From Desulfobacter postgatei (lineage in GTDB: Bacteria > Desulfobacterota > Desulfobacteria > Desulfobacterales > Desulfobacteraceae): a stretch of 49,117 nucleotides of DNA. The notes beneath the pieces were generated by a model. That model was not told the origin of the DNA. It worked only from the letters and a program-made list of their open reading frames with translations, and did not search any database. Of the stretch, positions 8,807 through 16,996 are shown one piece after another. The stretch covers positions 1 through 49,117 of the forward strand of contig PDTI01000040.1 of the NCBI GenBank assembly GCA_002747145.1. The letters run 5' to 3'. The position numbers and the translations under genes were made by a program. The stretch's first letter is position 1; each line of letters starts with the position of its first letter.

Positions 8807-8862
8807 AAAGGCCATGAAGGTTCTGCGCTGCTGGAATAGCAGCGTATGATTTCATGGCCTTT
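8807..8862 (+). terminator. Strong hairpin upstream of the DUF4198 gene
   Basis: AAAGGCCATGAA and TTCATGGCCTTT are perfect 12-bp arms enclosing a second stem, GCTGCT/AGCAGC. The hairpin lies 39 bp before the start codon at 8901. It could be a terminator for upstream transcripts, a leader attenuator, or a metal-responsive leader. No known riboswitch consensus was recognised. Confidence 0.45.
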
Positions 8863-8900
8863 CTGCGTTCTAACCATTTATTTCAAAAGGAGAAATTTTA

Positions 8901-9680
8901 ATGCAAAAAAGATGTATTGGTGTTTTCGGTGTTCTGTTTGTTCTGTCTTGTTTTGTTGTGCCCGCAGCCCTTTCCCATGAATTTATTGTCAAACCGGCAA
9001 CCATGGATCCCCATGCCCATCAGGTGCTGCCGTTAAGCGTTTTGTCCGGCCACATATTTATGGTCAGTGAAGAGATGGAGCCCGCAGAGCATGTGGTTTT
9101 ATCTCTTGTGAAGGGTAAAGATGTCAAGCCGGTTTCCATTGAAAAAAACCCCACCCTGATGACCCTGGATGCTGCTGTTACACTTGAAGGTGAAGGTTCT
9201 TATCTTTTGTGCGGCCATAGACAAGGCGTTATTTGGACCAACACCAGTCAGGGTTGGAAACAGGGCAGTAAAAAAGGATTGAAAAATGTGATTTCAAGCG
9301 GCAAATATGAAAAATTCTGCAAAACCCTGGTTCATGTGGATGTGCCGGATAAAGATACATATAAACACGTCGTTGGCCAGGATCTGGAGATCGTTCCCCT
9401 GGATGACCCTGCGTCCCTGACCCCTGGAGACGAAGGCCGGTTTAAGGTTCTGTTCAGGGGCAGGCCGTTGGCCACTACCGTTTATGCCTCCTATGATGGT
9501 TTCAGTTCCCGGCCCAACACTTGGGCTTATATGACTGAAACCGACGAGACCGGAGTTGCCTATGTTAAATTTCATCACCCGGGGATCTGGATGATCCGGG
9601 TGAAAAACAAGATTGATCAGGCCACAGAGGATTATGATGCCCATGTCATGAAATCTGTCCTGGTTTTCAATGTGAAATGA
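8901..9680 (+). CDS. Periplasmic DUF4198-family protein (nickel/cobalt-type)
   Basis: A 259-residue secreted protein with a signal peptide (about 1-25, cleaved near ALS-HEF). It starts its mature part with HEFIVKPATMDPHAHQVLPLSVLSGHIFMVSEEME, the typical opening of DUF4198 proteins. These are often encoded with nickel or cobalt uptake systems and are thought to handle metal in the periplasm. His residues near the mature N-terminus could bind metal. An AAAAGGAG site precedes the start. It is coupled by a 4-bp overlap to the next gene, also exported. No CbiMNQO or NikMNQO transporter genes are next to it, so the metal link is inference from the family. Confidence 0.75.
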   Translation: MQKRCIGVFGVLFVLSCFVVPAALSHEFIVKPATMDPHAHQVLPLSVLSGHIFMVSEEMEPAEHVVLSLVKGKDVKPVSIEKNPTLMTLDAAVTLEGEGSYLLCGHRQGVIWTNTSQGWKQGSKKGLKNVISSGKYEKFCKTLVHVDVPDKDTYKHVVGQDLEIVPLDDPASLTPGDEGRFKVLFRGRPLATTVYASYDGFSSRPNTWAYMTETDETGVAYVKFHHPGIWMIRVKNKIDQATEDYDAHVMKSVLVFNVK

Positions 9681-10141
9681 AACAGGCGATTTTAAACAGG
9701 CGTCTTTTGATGGTTCTGGTGTTCTGTAGTCTTTCAGTCGGAACGGTTCATGCCCATGGCACAGGGTTTCGATTGCTGCCAGACAGTGATGTGATTGCAG
9801 TTCGTTTTTTTTATACCGGTGGGGCGCCCATGGCCTATGCCCAGAGCCATATCCAGGGACCGGAGTCGGATCAGCCTGAACATCAGAACGGCCGGACCGA
9901 TTGCAAGGGAATTTTCGCCTTTTGCCCGGATCGGCCCGGAACATGGCATTTGACCGTGGACGATGGAAGAGGGCACAGGGTGAATGCAAAGATTGAGGTT
10001 GACGATAATTTTAAGGCGGCACAGCCCAAGGCTGGTCAGGCCAACAGGCCGGACTCTCCTCGATGGATTGAGATACTTTCAGGCCTTAGTTTCCTGATGA
10101 ATATCGCTTTGATTTCGATCATATTAAAAAAGCGGAAATGA
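9677..10141 (+). CDS. Exported protein with C-terminal membrane anchor, CbiL/NikL-like
   Basis: A 154-residue protein with a signal peptide (about 8-27, ending HAHG) and a short beta-rich periplasmic domain. That domain contains GGAPMAYAQ, a HQNGRTDCKGIFAFCPDRPG segment, and WHLTVDDGRGH. A C-terminal membrane helix lies at about 131-149, followed by KKRK. This arrangement and the His-rich mature start fit the CbiL/NikL accessory proteins of energy-coupling nickel/cobalt importers (family knowledge, by-eye match). It overlaps the DUF4198 gene by 4 bp. The matching CbiM permease is absent nearby, so the two may work with a transporter encoded elsewhere. Confidence 0.65.
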   Translation: MKQAILNRRLLMVLVFCSLSVGTVHAHGTGFRLLPDSDVIAVRFFYTGGAPMAYAQSHIQGPESDQPEHQNGRTDCKGIFAFCPDRPGTWHLTVDDGRGHRVNAKIEVDDNFKAAQPKAGQANRPDSPRWIEILSGLSFLMNIALISIILKKRK

Positions 10142-10166
10142 GAAGCTCACGATCCCTGTGACATAA

Positions 10167-10223
10167 GGCCCATGATCAAAAAATCCGGCATATCTGTGGC
10201 CGATTTAATTCTGATCATGGGCT
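10167..10223. repeat. Family B repeat, minimal form; probable shared terminator
   Basis: A 57-bp palindromic element lying between two convergent genes. GGCCCATGATCA and TGATCATGGGC are its inverted ends, and the interior matches the family B left end on the opposite strand (TTTAATTCTGATCATGGGC). It is what remains when the centre of the 158-bp form is deleted. Runs of A and T next to the stems make it a plausible bidirectional terminator. Confidence 0.7.
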
Positions 10224-10763
10224 TTATTTTTCAATTTCAAAAAACAGATCGTTGGAGAGATATTCCCTTGCATGGCCCATATAATTATCAGCCGATTTTT
10301 TCAGCTTCTGGTCAATCTCTTTCTGGTTTGCGTAAACTTTTTTTACCCTGCCCGGCGAACCCGTAACAAGAGAGTACGGTTCAATGATTGTGTTTTCCAG
10401 GACAAGGGCCCCCGCTGCAATGACGCAACCTTTCCCAATCACGCTGTTGTTCAAAAGAACGGCACCCATACCGATCAGGCAGCCGTCCCCAATGGTGCAT
10501 CCGTGAACACAGCAACTATGACCGATGGTGACGCCGTTACCGATGATCAAAGGGATGTTTGTGGCCACATGGCCCATGCACAGATCCTGGATATTGGTTC
10601 GTTCACCAATGCGGATTTCAGCGACATCTCCCCTGAGAACCGTTTGAAACCAGACTGAAGAATCCCGGCCGATCTGCACATCTCCTATAATCTTGGCACC
10701 AGGTGCGATGAAAACGGAGTCGTGAATGTCCGGTACAATATTTTTATATGCGTACAGTGTCAT
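10224..10763 (-). CDS. Gamma-carbonic anhydrase-family hexapeptide protein
   Basis: A 179-residue left-handed beta-helix protein of the YrdA/PaaY type, made of hexapeptide repeats such as IGDVQIGRDSSVW, RGDVAEIRIG and NIQDLC. The three metal-ligand histidines of the family appear as MGHVATN and IGHSCCVHGCTIG. Family members bind zinc or iron, and only some have measurable carbonic anhydrase activity. The C-terminal 30 residues form a lysine-rich helix. It is followed at once by the family B minimal element, and der lies 25 bp upstream in the same direction, so the two are probably cotranscribed. Confidence 0.9.
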   Translation of the reverse strand: MTLYAYKNIVPDIHDSVFIAPGAKIIGDVQIGRDSSVWFQTVLRGDVAEIRIGERTNIQDLCMGHVATNIPLIIGNGVTIGHSCCVHGCTIGDGCLIGMGAVLLNNSVIGKGCVIAAGALVLENTIIEPYSLVTGSPGRVKKVYANQKEIDQKLKKSADNYMGHAREYLSNDLFFEIEK

Positions 10764-10788
10764 AAAATTTTCCGTTTGAACGTTTATT

Positions 10789-12258
10789 TTATTTCAAGGT
10801 GTTTTTCTGATCCCGTTCGCGTTTTTTGCGGCTCTGTTCTTTGCGCTGCTTATTCCGCTTTGTTTTAATTTTCTTTTTCTTCTCCTGGATTCTCCTGGAC
10901 GCCTTTGTGTTGCCGGAAAACTCAATCTTACCGGTTTTTTCCCGGAAATAAAGTTTAACAGGGGTCAAGCTCAGCGGGATCATCTGGCGCAGCTGGTTGA
11001 TCAGATACCGTTTGTAAGAAAAGTGTACGGCGTTGGGATAATTAACAAAACAGACAAAGCAAGGGGGTTTCACTGCCACCTGGGACGTATAAAAAAACTT
11101 GATGCGCCGCCCCTTGTGAAGGGATGGCTCGTCTCTGTACACGGCATCCTCAATGATCCGGTTGACCATGCCAGTATTGACCCTATGGCAGTATTCCTTA
11201 TAAACCTTTTCCACCTCATCAAAAATCTTGTGGCAGCGCTGGCCGGTTTTGGCTGAAATGGTTATGGCAGGTGCAAAAGCCAGGAACCTTGCTTTCTGGC
11301 GTAACTCTTTGATAAATACCTGCTGCCCCTTTTCGGACTTGTCCACAAGATCCCATTTATTGAGCAGGAAAATGGCCCCGCATCCCCTTTTTTCAGCATA
11401 GCCTGCAATGGTGATGTCCTGATCTGTGATCCCCTCGGAACAGTCAATGAGAATCAACGCCACATCACAATCTTCCATACTGTCCAGGGCTTTAATAATG
11501 GAAAATTTCTCAAGCTTATCCGTAACCTTACCTTTGCGGCGGATGCCTGCGGTATCTTTAAGGATAAACTTTCGGCCTTTCCGGTTCACGGACAATTCAA
11601 TGGCATCCCGGGTGGTACCGGCCTTATCGTTGACCACCACACGCTGTTCTCCGAAAAGCCGGTTGGCAAGGGATGATTTCCCCACGTTGGGACGCCCGAT
11701 GATGGCAATACGGACAGGGCCGTTGTCATCCTCTTCCTTGGACTCAGCCTGAACCGGCGCATCGGGCAGCAGGGCAACCAGATCGGAGAGAAAATCCCCT
11801 ACCCCCAGACCATGTTCGGCTGACACCTTGTAAAACCGGTCCACACCCATGGTGTAGAATTCCCCAAGCTCGTCCTCCTGGCGATGCAGGCTTTCAATCT
11901 TATTAATCAGATACAAAACAGGCTTTTGCGTACGGCGTAAAAGATCGGCAAGATCCCGGTCATAGGGAGAAAGCCCTGCCCGGCCATCTAAAACAAACAC
12001 CAGGACATCGGCCTGGGCCACGGCTCGCAACAGCTGTTTCTTGATTTGGGATGCAAAATAATCATCATCCGCACTTAAAAAACCACCGGTATCAACCAGG
12101 GTAAAGGCTTTATCCTCCCACTGGGTATCAGCATACTGCCGGTCCCGGGTCACGCCTGGCATATCATCCACCAGGGCATGGCGGGACTTTGTAATTCTGT
12201 TGAACAGAGTGGATTTTCCAACATTGGGGCGGCCGACAAGGGCCACAACCGGTTTCAT
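10789..12258 (-). CDS. der: Ribosome-assembly GTPase Der (EngA)
   Basis: Tandem-GTPase protein needed for 50S subunit maturation. The first domain has GRPNVGKSTLFNRI and DTGG, the second has GRPNVGKSSLANRL, DTAGIRRKG and NKWD, and a C-terminal KH-like domain follows. The ORF track starts 33 codons upstream, but MKPVVALVGRPNVGKS is the normal family N-terminus and has GGGAG 8 bp before it, so I start at 12258 (489 residues). The tail is very Lys/Arg rich (RKKRERDQK), as in many Der proteins. Confidence 0.95.
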   Translation of the reverse strand: MKPVVALVGRPNVGKSTLFNRITKSRHALVDDMPGVTRDRQYADTQWEDKAFTLVDTGGFLSADDDYFASQIKKQLLRAVAQADVLVFVLDGRAGLSPYDRDLADLLRRTQKPVLYLINKIESLHRQEDELGEFYTMGVDRFYKVSAEHGLGVGDFLSDLVALLPDAPVQAESKEEDDNGPVRIAIIGRPNVGKSSLANRLFGEQRVVVNDKAGTTRDAIELSVNRKGRKFILKDTAGIRRKGKVTDKLEKFSIIKALDSMEDCDVALILIDCSEGITDQDITIAGYAEKRGCGAIFLLNKWDLVDKSEKGQQVFIKELRQKARFLAFAPAITISAKTGQRCHKIFDEVEKVYKEYCHRVNTGMVNRIIEDAVYRDEPSLHKGRRIKFFYTSQVAVKPPCFVCFVNYPNAVHFSYKRYLINQLRQMIPLSLTPVKLYFREKTGKIEFSGNTKASRRIQEKKKKIKTKRNKQRKEQSRKKRERDQKNTLK

Positions 12259-12554
12259 ATTTGTTTCTCCCGGACAAAGAATGGAAACAATAAAATCCAC
12301 CATATCACTTGTCCTTTTACCTGGTTTCCCCATTGCGCCAATGGATTCATATTTCAATATACTCCCATTGACGCGCCTTGAAACCAGGCAATCAAATCAT
12401 ATCAATTGGGCGGCACTCTATTTGGTGGGTTTTAAATTTCCGTGGACCTAATCTTACCCCTTGGGTTCTATTATTTACAAAGACAGTCCCTACACCCAGA
12501 ATTCAATTTTCTATACCTAGTCTGCCATATCCATGAAGTATATGGCAAAACGAT
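12259..12554. other. Intergenic DNA upstream of der with no gene seen
   Basis: No supported coding region was found. A small perfect hairpin TGCCATAT/ATATGGCA sits at 12523-12547. The stretch runs directly into mobile-element debris. Confidence 0.4.
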
Positions 12555-12662
12555 GTATTTAACAATGGCGTTCTCTATTCTCTGTTTTTTGCTGTCCAAT
12601 TTTTTCAGCTCTTTAGGAAGCTCATCTCCACGCATGCTGCCAAGTTCTATATCTTCCTTAGC
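12555..12662 (-). pseudogene. Fragment of an IS1182-like transposase
   Basis: Within the minus-strand ORF 12471-12800, residues 47-82 read AKEDIELGSMRGDELPKELK followed by KLDSKKQRIENA. This matches the linker region of IS1182/IS5-type transposases (pattern DLPxELxRRExRLxKIxEAK), by eye. Upstream of this piece the reading frame runs antisense to the methylase remnant, so the ORF as a whole is not a gene. Only about 36 codons survive. Confidence 0.45.
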
Positions 12663-12935
12663 CACTTGCAGCCTTTGAGTGTGATTATCCAGTTGAAAAG
12701 ATACATGGCTGTGCAAACCGGTTTCTTTCTGCCTATGTTTATCGTGGCCGTGAGCTGGTGTACTGCGACCCGCCCTATCTTCACCATACCCGCAGCTCAT
12801 CTCGTCGATATCGTTTTGACTATGAGCAGCAGGATCATATTGAGTTGCTTACGATTCTCAAGGCACTTCCCTGTTCGGTAATATTGTCCGGTCATCCCTC
12901 TGATCTCTACGATGAACTGTTACCGGATTGGGGTA
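12659..12935 (+). pseudogene. Fragment of a D12-type DNA adenine methylase
   Basis: In the correct frame this encodes ELVYCDPPYLHHTRSSSRRY and DHIELLTILKALPCSVILSG, which contains the DPPY catalytic motif of N6-adenine methylases. It is nearly identical at DNA level to the minus-strand copy at about 48705-48985, apart from scattered substitutions and a 3-bp deletion (one Val). Both ends are lost: the left end abuts an IS1182-like fragment and the right end abuts a family B repeat. It cannot encode an active enzyme. Confidence 0.8.
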
Positions 12936-12936
12936 A

Positions 12937-13037
12937 GGCCCATGATCAAAATAAAATCGTCCATCTACTTGTCTTTTAAGTCACCCTCGGCGTTACGCCA
13001 AAGGACACATATAACCAATATGCGTCCGTTGGCGTTT
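12937..13037. repeat. Family B repeat, inverted partial copy
   Basis: Starts GGCCCATGATCAAAATAAAA and continues through the GTCTTTTAAGTCACCC and GGCGTTACGCCAAAGGAC segments. It includes the inner dyad (CGCCAAAGGAC...GTCCGTTGGCG). It is the reverse complement of the right half of the copy at 3181-3338. It joins the methylase fragment to a transposase fragment. Confidence 0.75.
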
Positions 13038-13163
13038 GAGTATCAACGCAAGGACCGCATTGCCAGGAGTCAGGTTCATCTTGTTAGGAACCATGGTGTT
13101 GATTGTTTCTACCAAATTGATCCGTTCAGCATATTCTTTAAATATTGGGTAAAAACCGAACAT
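13038..13163 (-). pseudogene. N-terminal fragment of an IS1634-type transposase (DUF4277-like)
   Basis: Minus-strand translation from 13163 gives MFGFYPIFKEYAERINLVET and then INTMVPNKMNLTPGNAVLAL. This follows the DUF4277 N-terminal pattern of IS1634-family transposases (VETIDxxVPTxMxLxPGxAVLALVL). The reading is cut off by the family B repeat, and an upstream ATG at 13199 is out of frame with it. The family was assigned by eye. Confidence 0.5.
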
Positions 13164-13367
13164 CAGTGAAGCGCCATTTTTCAGTCTTGAGTCTATTCAT
13201 GCTATCCCCTCTATTCTCTTTTGGTTATTTTAGGGGTAGCATAATAGAAGAATTTGAGTTTATCTATGCAAACTTTAATTAATATTAAAAATATGTTAGA
13301 TACATATCTGTTTGTTACAACTTATTGATTTTAATAAAAAATAAAATAGAATAGAATAAAGAATCAT
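13164..13367. other. AT-rich non-coding stretch
   Basis: Contains an inverted repeat GCTATCCCC/GGGGTAGC at about 13200-13249, which could be a remnant of an IS end. About 110 bp of very AT-rich DNA follows up to the stop of the next minus-strand gene. No gene or clear promoter is visible. Confidence 0.4.
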
Positions 13368-14678
13368 CTATAGGGTGCGGAATGTAAGTTGAACAATTCC
13401 CTGGCCCTTATCTACCCCCTGCAGAAATGTGTTCTCCTGGGGCACTATAATTGGGGAACCCTCCTGGGGAATCCTGGGAACAACTTTGTTGTCTGAAGAG
13501 ACCACAAATTTTATTTTCACCGCACCATCCGAGACCATGGACACTTCAATGCCGAACTCTTCAAAGGTTCTGAGCATCACGGCATTGGCAAACTGGGCAG
13601 GCGAACCTTTGTAGGTAACTTCCATAATGGCATGGGAAGAGCCTAATTCCCGGGGGGAAATATCTTCAATTTCCCGAATGTCTTTAAGCTGACGCTTCAG
13701 GGCAATGAACCGGGTCAGAAAATTGTCCCCTTCCACATAGAGGTCAAAGGTTCTTTTTTCCTTCATGATCTGGGCCCAAAACCCTTGAATTTTTTCCTTC
13801 AAGGTTTGCCCGGCAGTCTGTGCTGCCTGGGCCAGAGCCTGGCCTGCACCACGGGTATCTGTACTTTTGGCTGTGGCCGTGGCCGTTGTATAACTCACCT
13901 CTTTTTGTGAAGCCATATCCAGCACCGTAAATGACACATCCGCTTCAAACGTTTTTTCATTCCCCATCCGGTTAGCGGACTTCTGGGCCGATGCCTTGCC
14001 AAAGACTATCATATCGGCTTCAAGGGCCTGCCCAAGCGCCATGGCTGCTGCCTGATCATCCATGGACGAAAATATAACATGATAGGCGCCAGGGTCAGGA
14101 TACTTGTTTTCTGTCACCACCAGCGGAATACGGGCCTGATCAAACACGGCGCTCAATGTTTTTTCAGCAATGGAGGTATAGGGTCGACCTTCCGGCCGCC
14201 ACCACCAGCACCGGGGTTGCTCATCTTCCGGTCCCTGTTCTCCGATGAACAAAAGAACCTTTGGGTTGTTCCGGGCCTGCTTGAAGATGCCCGAATCACG
14301 CAGGTATTTCTCTAAAAGCGCCAGGCTGATCTTCGATTCCACCCCCACAAGATATGCCCCGTTGTAGACCATGCCGTTGATGACCCGGTAAGTGGACACA
14401 ACATCCATGGTGTGGTTCAGGAGTTGGTCATAAATAAAATCAAGATGTTTACCTAATTTCTGCTGGGATACCACAGCGGCAAATGCATTTTGGACCGCCT
14501 TGTCCAGGGCATCTCTCACTGCTGCCTTTTGGGCGCCGGACCTGTCCTGACCACTGATTTGATGACGGCCGATGGTGATATAGGCACTATCCTGCCCGGC
14601 CGCCATGACGCCGGCCAAGGGAAAACAAAAAACCGTAACTATAAATGCGATCAATAAAAACCGTAATGGGGTAATCAT
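13368..14678 (-). CDS. Secreted protein with FlgT-like N-terminal domain
   Basis: A 436-residue exported protein with a signal peptide (about 8-28, ending MAAGQ). An alpha-beta domain follows, GAQKAAVRDALDKAVQNAFAAV, which resembles the FlgT N-terminal/LPP20-like fold used in outer-membrane or flagellar assembly proteins. The middle contains an unusual PRCWWWRPEGRPY segment and a TolB-N-like pattern. The ORF track begins at TTG 14684; I prefer ATG 14678, which has AAAGG at good spacing. It is the last gene of the htpG-rimO-polyprenyl synthase run and is separated from the synthase stop by only 2 bp. Function is unknown. Confidence 0.6.
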   Translation of the reverse strand: MITPLRFLLIAFIVTVFCFPLAGVMAAGQDSAYITIGRHQISGQDRSGAQKAAVRDALDKAVQNAFAAVVSQQKLGKHLDFIYDQLLNHTMDVVSTYRVINGMVYNGAYLVGVESKISLALLEKYLRDSGIFKQARNNPKVLLFIGEQGPEDEQPRCWWWRPEGRPYTSIAEKTLSAVFDQARIPLVVTENKYPDPGAYHVIFSSMDDQAAAMALGQALEADMIVFGKASAQKSANRMGNEKTFEADVSFTVLDMASQKEVSYTTATATAKSTDTRGAGQALAQAAQTAGQTLKEKIQGFWAQIMKEKRTFDLYVEGDNFLTRFIALKRQLKDIREIEDISPRELGSSHAIMEVTYKGSPAQFANAVMLRTFEEFGIEVSMVSDGAVKIKFVVSSDNKVVPRIPQEGSPIIVPQENTFLQGVDKGQGIVQLTFRTL

Positions 14679-14680
14679 GG

Positions 14681-15664
14681 TCAAACCTTTCTGAGGATGG
14701 AATAATCTGCAATCAATTCCAGTAAATGTTTTGAGTTCGATTCAGGAAAGATATCCAGGGCGCTCCTGGCTGACTGCACATGCTCAAAGGCACGGTTGTT
14801 GGTATACTCAATGCCCCCCAGGCGGGTCAGACGCTCTTTAAGGGCTTGAAACGCTGCTGGATCAAACTGTGGCTGGGCCATGGCCGCCAGCATCCATTGG
14901 CGATCCTTTTGGTCAGCTTTTCCAAGGCTGTGAATCAGGGGCAAGGTGAGCTTGCCTTCCCGCATATCTGCCCCGGGGTTTTTGCCCAATTGTTCGGCGG
15001 TGGCAGTATAGTCCAGCAGGTCGTCCGCCATCTGAAAGGCCATACCCAGGTGCCAACCGTAATTTTTCAGGGCGGTTTCTTCATTCTGATCCGCTTTGGC
15101 GACAATGGCGCCAGTGCGGCAGGCTCCCTGGATCAGAACGGCTGTCTTACGTTCTATGATCTCATTGTACTGGGCTTCCGTAAGATCTGGATCGCCCTTT
15201 TTTTCCATCTGGAATATCTCGCCCTGGGACATGTCTGCTGTAATCCGGGCAATCACTTCAATGACCTGGGGGGATTTTGTTTTTGCGGCAATCACAAGGG
15301 CTGTGGCCAGAAGGAAATCCCCTGTGAGGACCACGGTTGGGGGATCCCACAGGGTGTGGGCACAGGGTTTGCCCCGGCGTGTACCAGAACCGTCCACCAC
15401 ATCATCATGGAGCAGGGTGGCCGCATGAAGATACTCAAAAATAGTGGAAAGCTCAATTTCCTGACCGGTCTGAAACCCGCACATGCGGGCCGCATGGATC
15501 ATCAGCAGCGGGCGCAGCCGTTTACCGCCGGCAAAGAGCAGATGGCCTGCCACCTGCCTGACCAGATCCAGATTCGGGGTCAGATTCCTTTCAAGGACCT
15601 GCTCCACCAGCAAAAGGTCTGTGCCGGCCAGGGCCATAATCTTTTTCTTTATATCGTTTGTCAC
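14681..15664 (-). CDS. ispB: Polyprenyl diphosphate synthase (IspB type)
   Basis: A 327-residue trans-isoprenyl diphosphate synthase that extends prenyl chains for menaquinone side chains or undecaprenyl-like carriers. Both aspartate-rich motifs are seen: DDVVDGSGTRRG (first) and DDLLDYTA (second). GGKRLRPLL is also typical of the family. The residues before the first motif (FEYLHAATLLH) have no bulky aromatic close to DDVVD, which suggests a long-chain product. The start is GTG within a GTGA overlap with rimO. Confidence 0.92.
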   Translation of the reverse strand: MTNDIKKKIMALAGTDLLLVEQVLERNLTPNLDLVRQVAGHLLFAGGKRLRPLLMIHAARMCGFQTGQEIELSTIFEYLHAATLLHDDVVDGSGTRRGKPCAHTLWDPPTVVLTGDFLLATALVIAAKTKSPQVIEVIARITADMSQGEIFQMEKKGDPDLTEAQYNEIIERKTAVLIQGACRTGAIVAKADQNEETALKNYGWHLGMAFQMADDLLDYTATAEQLGKNPGADMREGKLTLPLIHSLGKADQKDRQWMLAAMAQPQFDPAAFQALKERLTRLGGIEYTNNRAFEHVQSARSALDIFPESNSKHLLELIADYSILRKV

Positions 15665-16992
15665 ACCATCTCTCCGGCAATATCATATTCAAATGCGTCG
15701 GTTATTTTTACCTGAACCAGACTGCCGATGTCCACCCCATCTGAATAAATAAATGTCACCCCATCCACTTCCGGAGCCTGGAACCGGGTTCTGCCGATGT
15801 ATACCCCTGCTTCGGGATTCTCTTCCACAAGCACCGGATAGACACGGCCCAGATGCCGGGCATTGCGTTTTTCGGAAATTTTTGCCTGGGCCGCCATAAT
15901 GGTGTCATGCCGCAGTTCTGCCAGATCTTCGGGGATATGATCGCGTAACTTGTGGGACGGCAGATCCTGGGAATCTGAATAGGTGAATACACCCAGGTGA
16001 TCAAATTCCACCTTCTGTATAAATGCCAACAGATCCTTGAACTGCTCATCTGTTTCACCGGGAAAACCAACAATGACAGTGGTTCTTAGCACTGCCTCCG
16101 GATCCAGGCGGCGGATATCGCAAAAAAGCAGGGCAAGATCCTGCTGGGTGTAAGGCCGGCCCATGCGTTTAAGGACTCCATCATGGGCATGCTGAATGGG
16201 CACATCGTAATATGAACAGATGTTGTCATGGCGTTGCACCGCTTTGATGATCTGTTTATCAAGGGTGCATGGATGGGTATACAGGAATCGAAGCCAGGCG
16301 GACGGAGCTTTTTGGGCCATCTTTTCCGCAGTGATTTCAAGCACCCTGTGAAAGGCTCCTTTGCCCAGGTCCAGGCCGTAATCCGAGGTGTTCTCCGCTG
16401 TGAGGATAATCTCTTTGACCCCTTTATCCAGAAGACCGCAGACCTCCTTGCAGATCTGCGCAACGGGCCGGGAACGCTGGCGGCCCCGCAGACGGGGAAT
16501 AATGCAATAGGTGCAGTGACGGCTGCACCCTTCGGACACCTTAATGTAAGCGATTTTTTCATCCAAAAGCCTGCGGGCCTGTACAGGGATCTCCACCTGC
16601 CGGGAACCGGGCTTGGGAAACAGAATAAAGGGCATCTTACCGGCATGTTCTACGGCGTTTACAATGTGATCACAGGCTGCGGTGCCTAAAAAAGCATCCA
16701 CTTCCGGCAGACTGTCCAAAAGTGACGGGTCATCTTTATACCGCTGGGCAAGACAGCCCGTGACAACCAGCCGCCGGCACCTGCCTGCTGTTTTAAATTC
16801 CGCCATCGCCAAAATAAGATCAACCGCCTCCTGGGAGGCGGTTGAGATAAACCCGCAGGTGTTGATAATGATGACCTCGGCCTGGACTGGGTCAGTTATG
16901 ATCTGATGGCCGGCTGTAATCAACCGGCCGAGCATAATCTCACTGTCCACTTGGTTTCTGGAACAGCCCAGGCTCTCAAGGTAGATTTGCAT
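15661..16992 (-). CDS. rimO: Ribosomal protein S12 methylthiotransferase RimO
   Basis: A 443-residue radical-SAM enzyme that adds a methylthio group to an Asp of ribosomal protein S12. It begins MQIYLESLGCSRNQVDSE, the MTTase N-terminal domain with three cysteines for the auxiliary 4Fe-4S cluster. The radical-SAM motif CSRHCTYC lies near residue 150, and a C-terminal TRAM domain ends the protein. SLGCxxNxVDSE is diagnostic for RimO versus MiaB. The ORF track extends to a TTG at 16995; ATG at 16992 is the likely start. It lies 4 bp after htpG and overlaps the polyprenyl synthase by 4 bp. Confidence 0.95.
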   Translation of the reverse strand: MQIYLESLGCSRNQVDSEIMLGRLITAGHQIITDPVQAEVIIINTCGFISTASQEAVDLILAMAEFKTAGRCRRLVVTGCLAQRYKDDPSLLDSLPEVDAFLGTAACDHIVNAVEHAGKMPFILFPKPGSRQVEIPVQARRLLDEKIAYIKVSEGCSRHCTYCIIPRLRGRQRSRPVAQICKEVCGLLDKGVKEIILTAENTSDYGLDLGKGAFHRVLEITAEKMAQKAPSAWLRFLYTHPCTLDKQIIKAVQRHDNICSYYDVPIQHAHDGVLKRMGRPYTQQDLALLFCDIRRLDPEAVLRTTVIVGFPGETDEQFKDLLAFIQKVEFDHLGVFTYSDSQDLPSHKLRDHIPEDLAELRHDTIMAAQAKISEKRNARHLGRVYPVLVEENPEAGVYIGRTRFQAPEVDGVTFIYSDGVDIGSLVQVKITDAFEYDIAGEMV

Positions 16993-16996
16993 CAAA

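Noticed and set aside
9294-9989. 231-residue minus-strand ORF across two plus-strand genes
   Set aside because: Crosses the coupled DUF4198 and CbiL-like genes, which have signal peptides and ribosome-binding sites; no domain in the antisense frame.
12912-13169. 85-residue plus-strand ORF
   Set aside because: Reads through methylase fragment, family B repeat and antisense of a transposase fragment; not a gene.
14780-15715. 311-residue plus-strand ORF
   Set aside because: Antisense shadow of the polyprenyl synthase gene.
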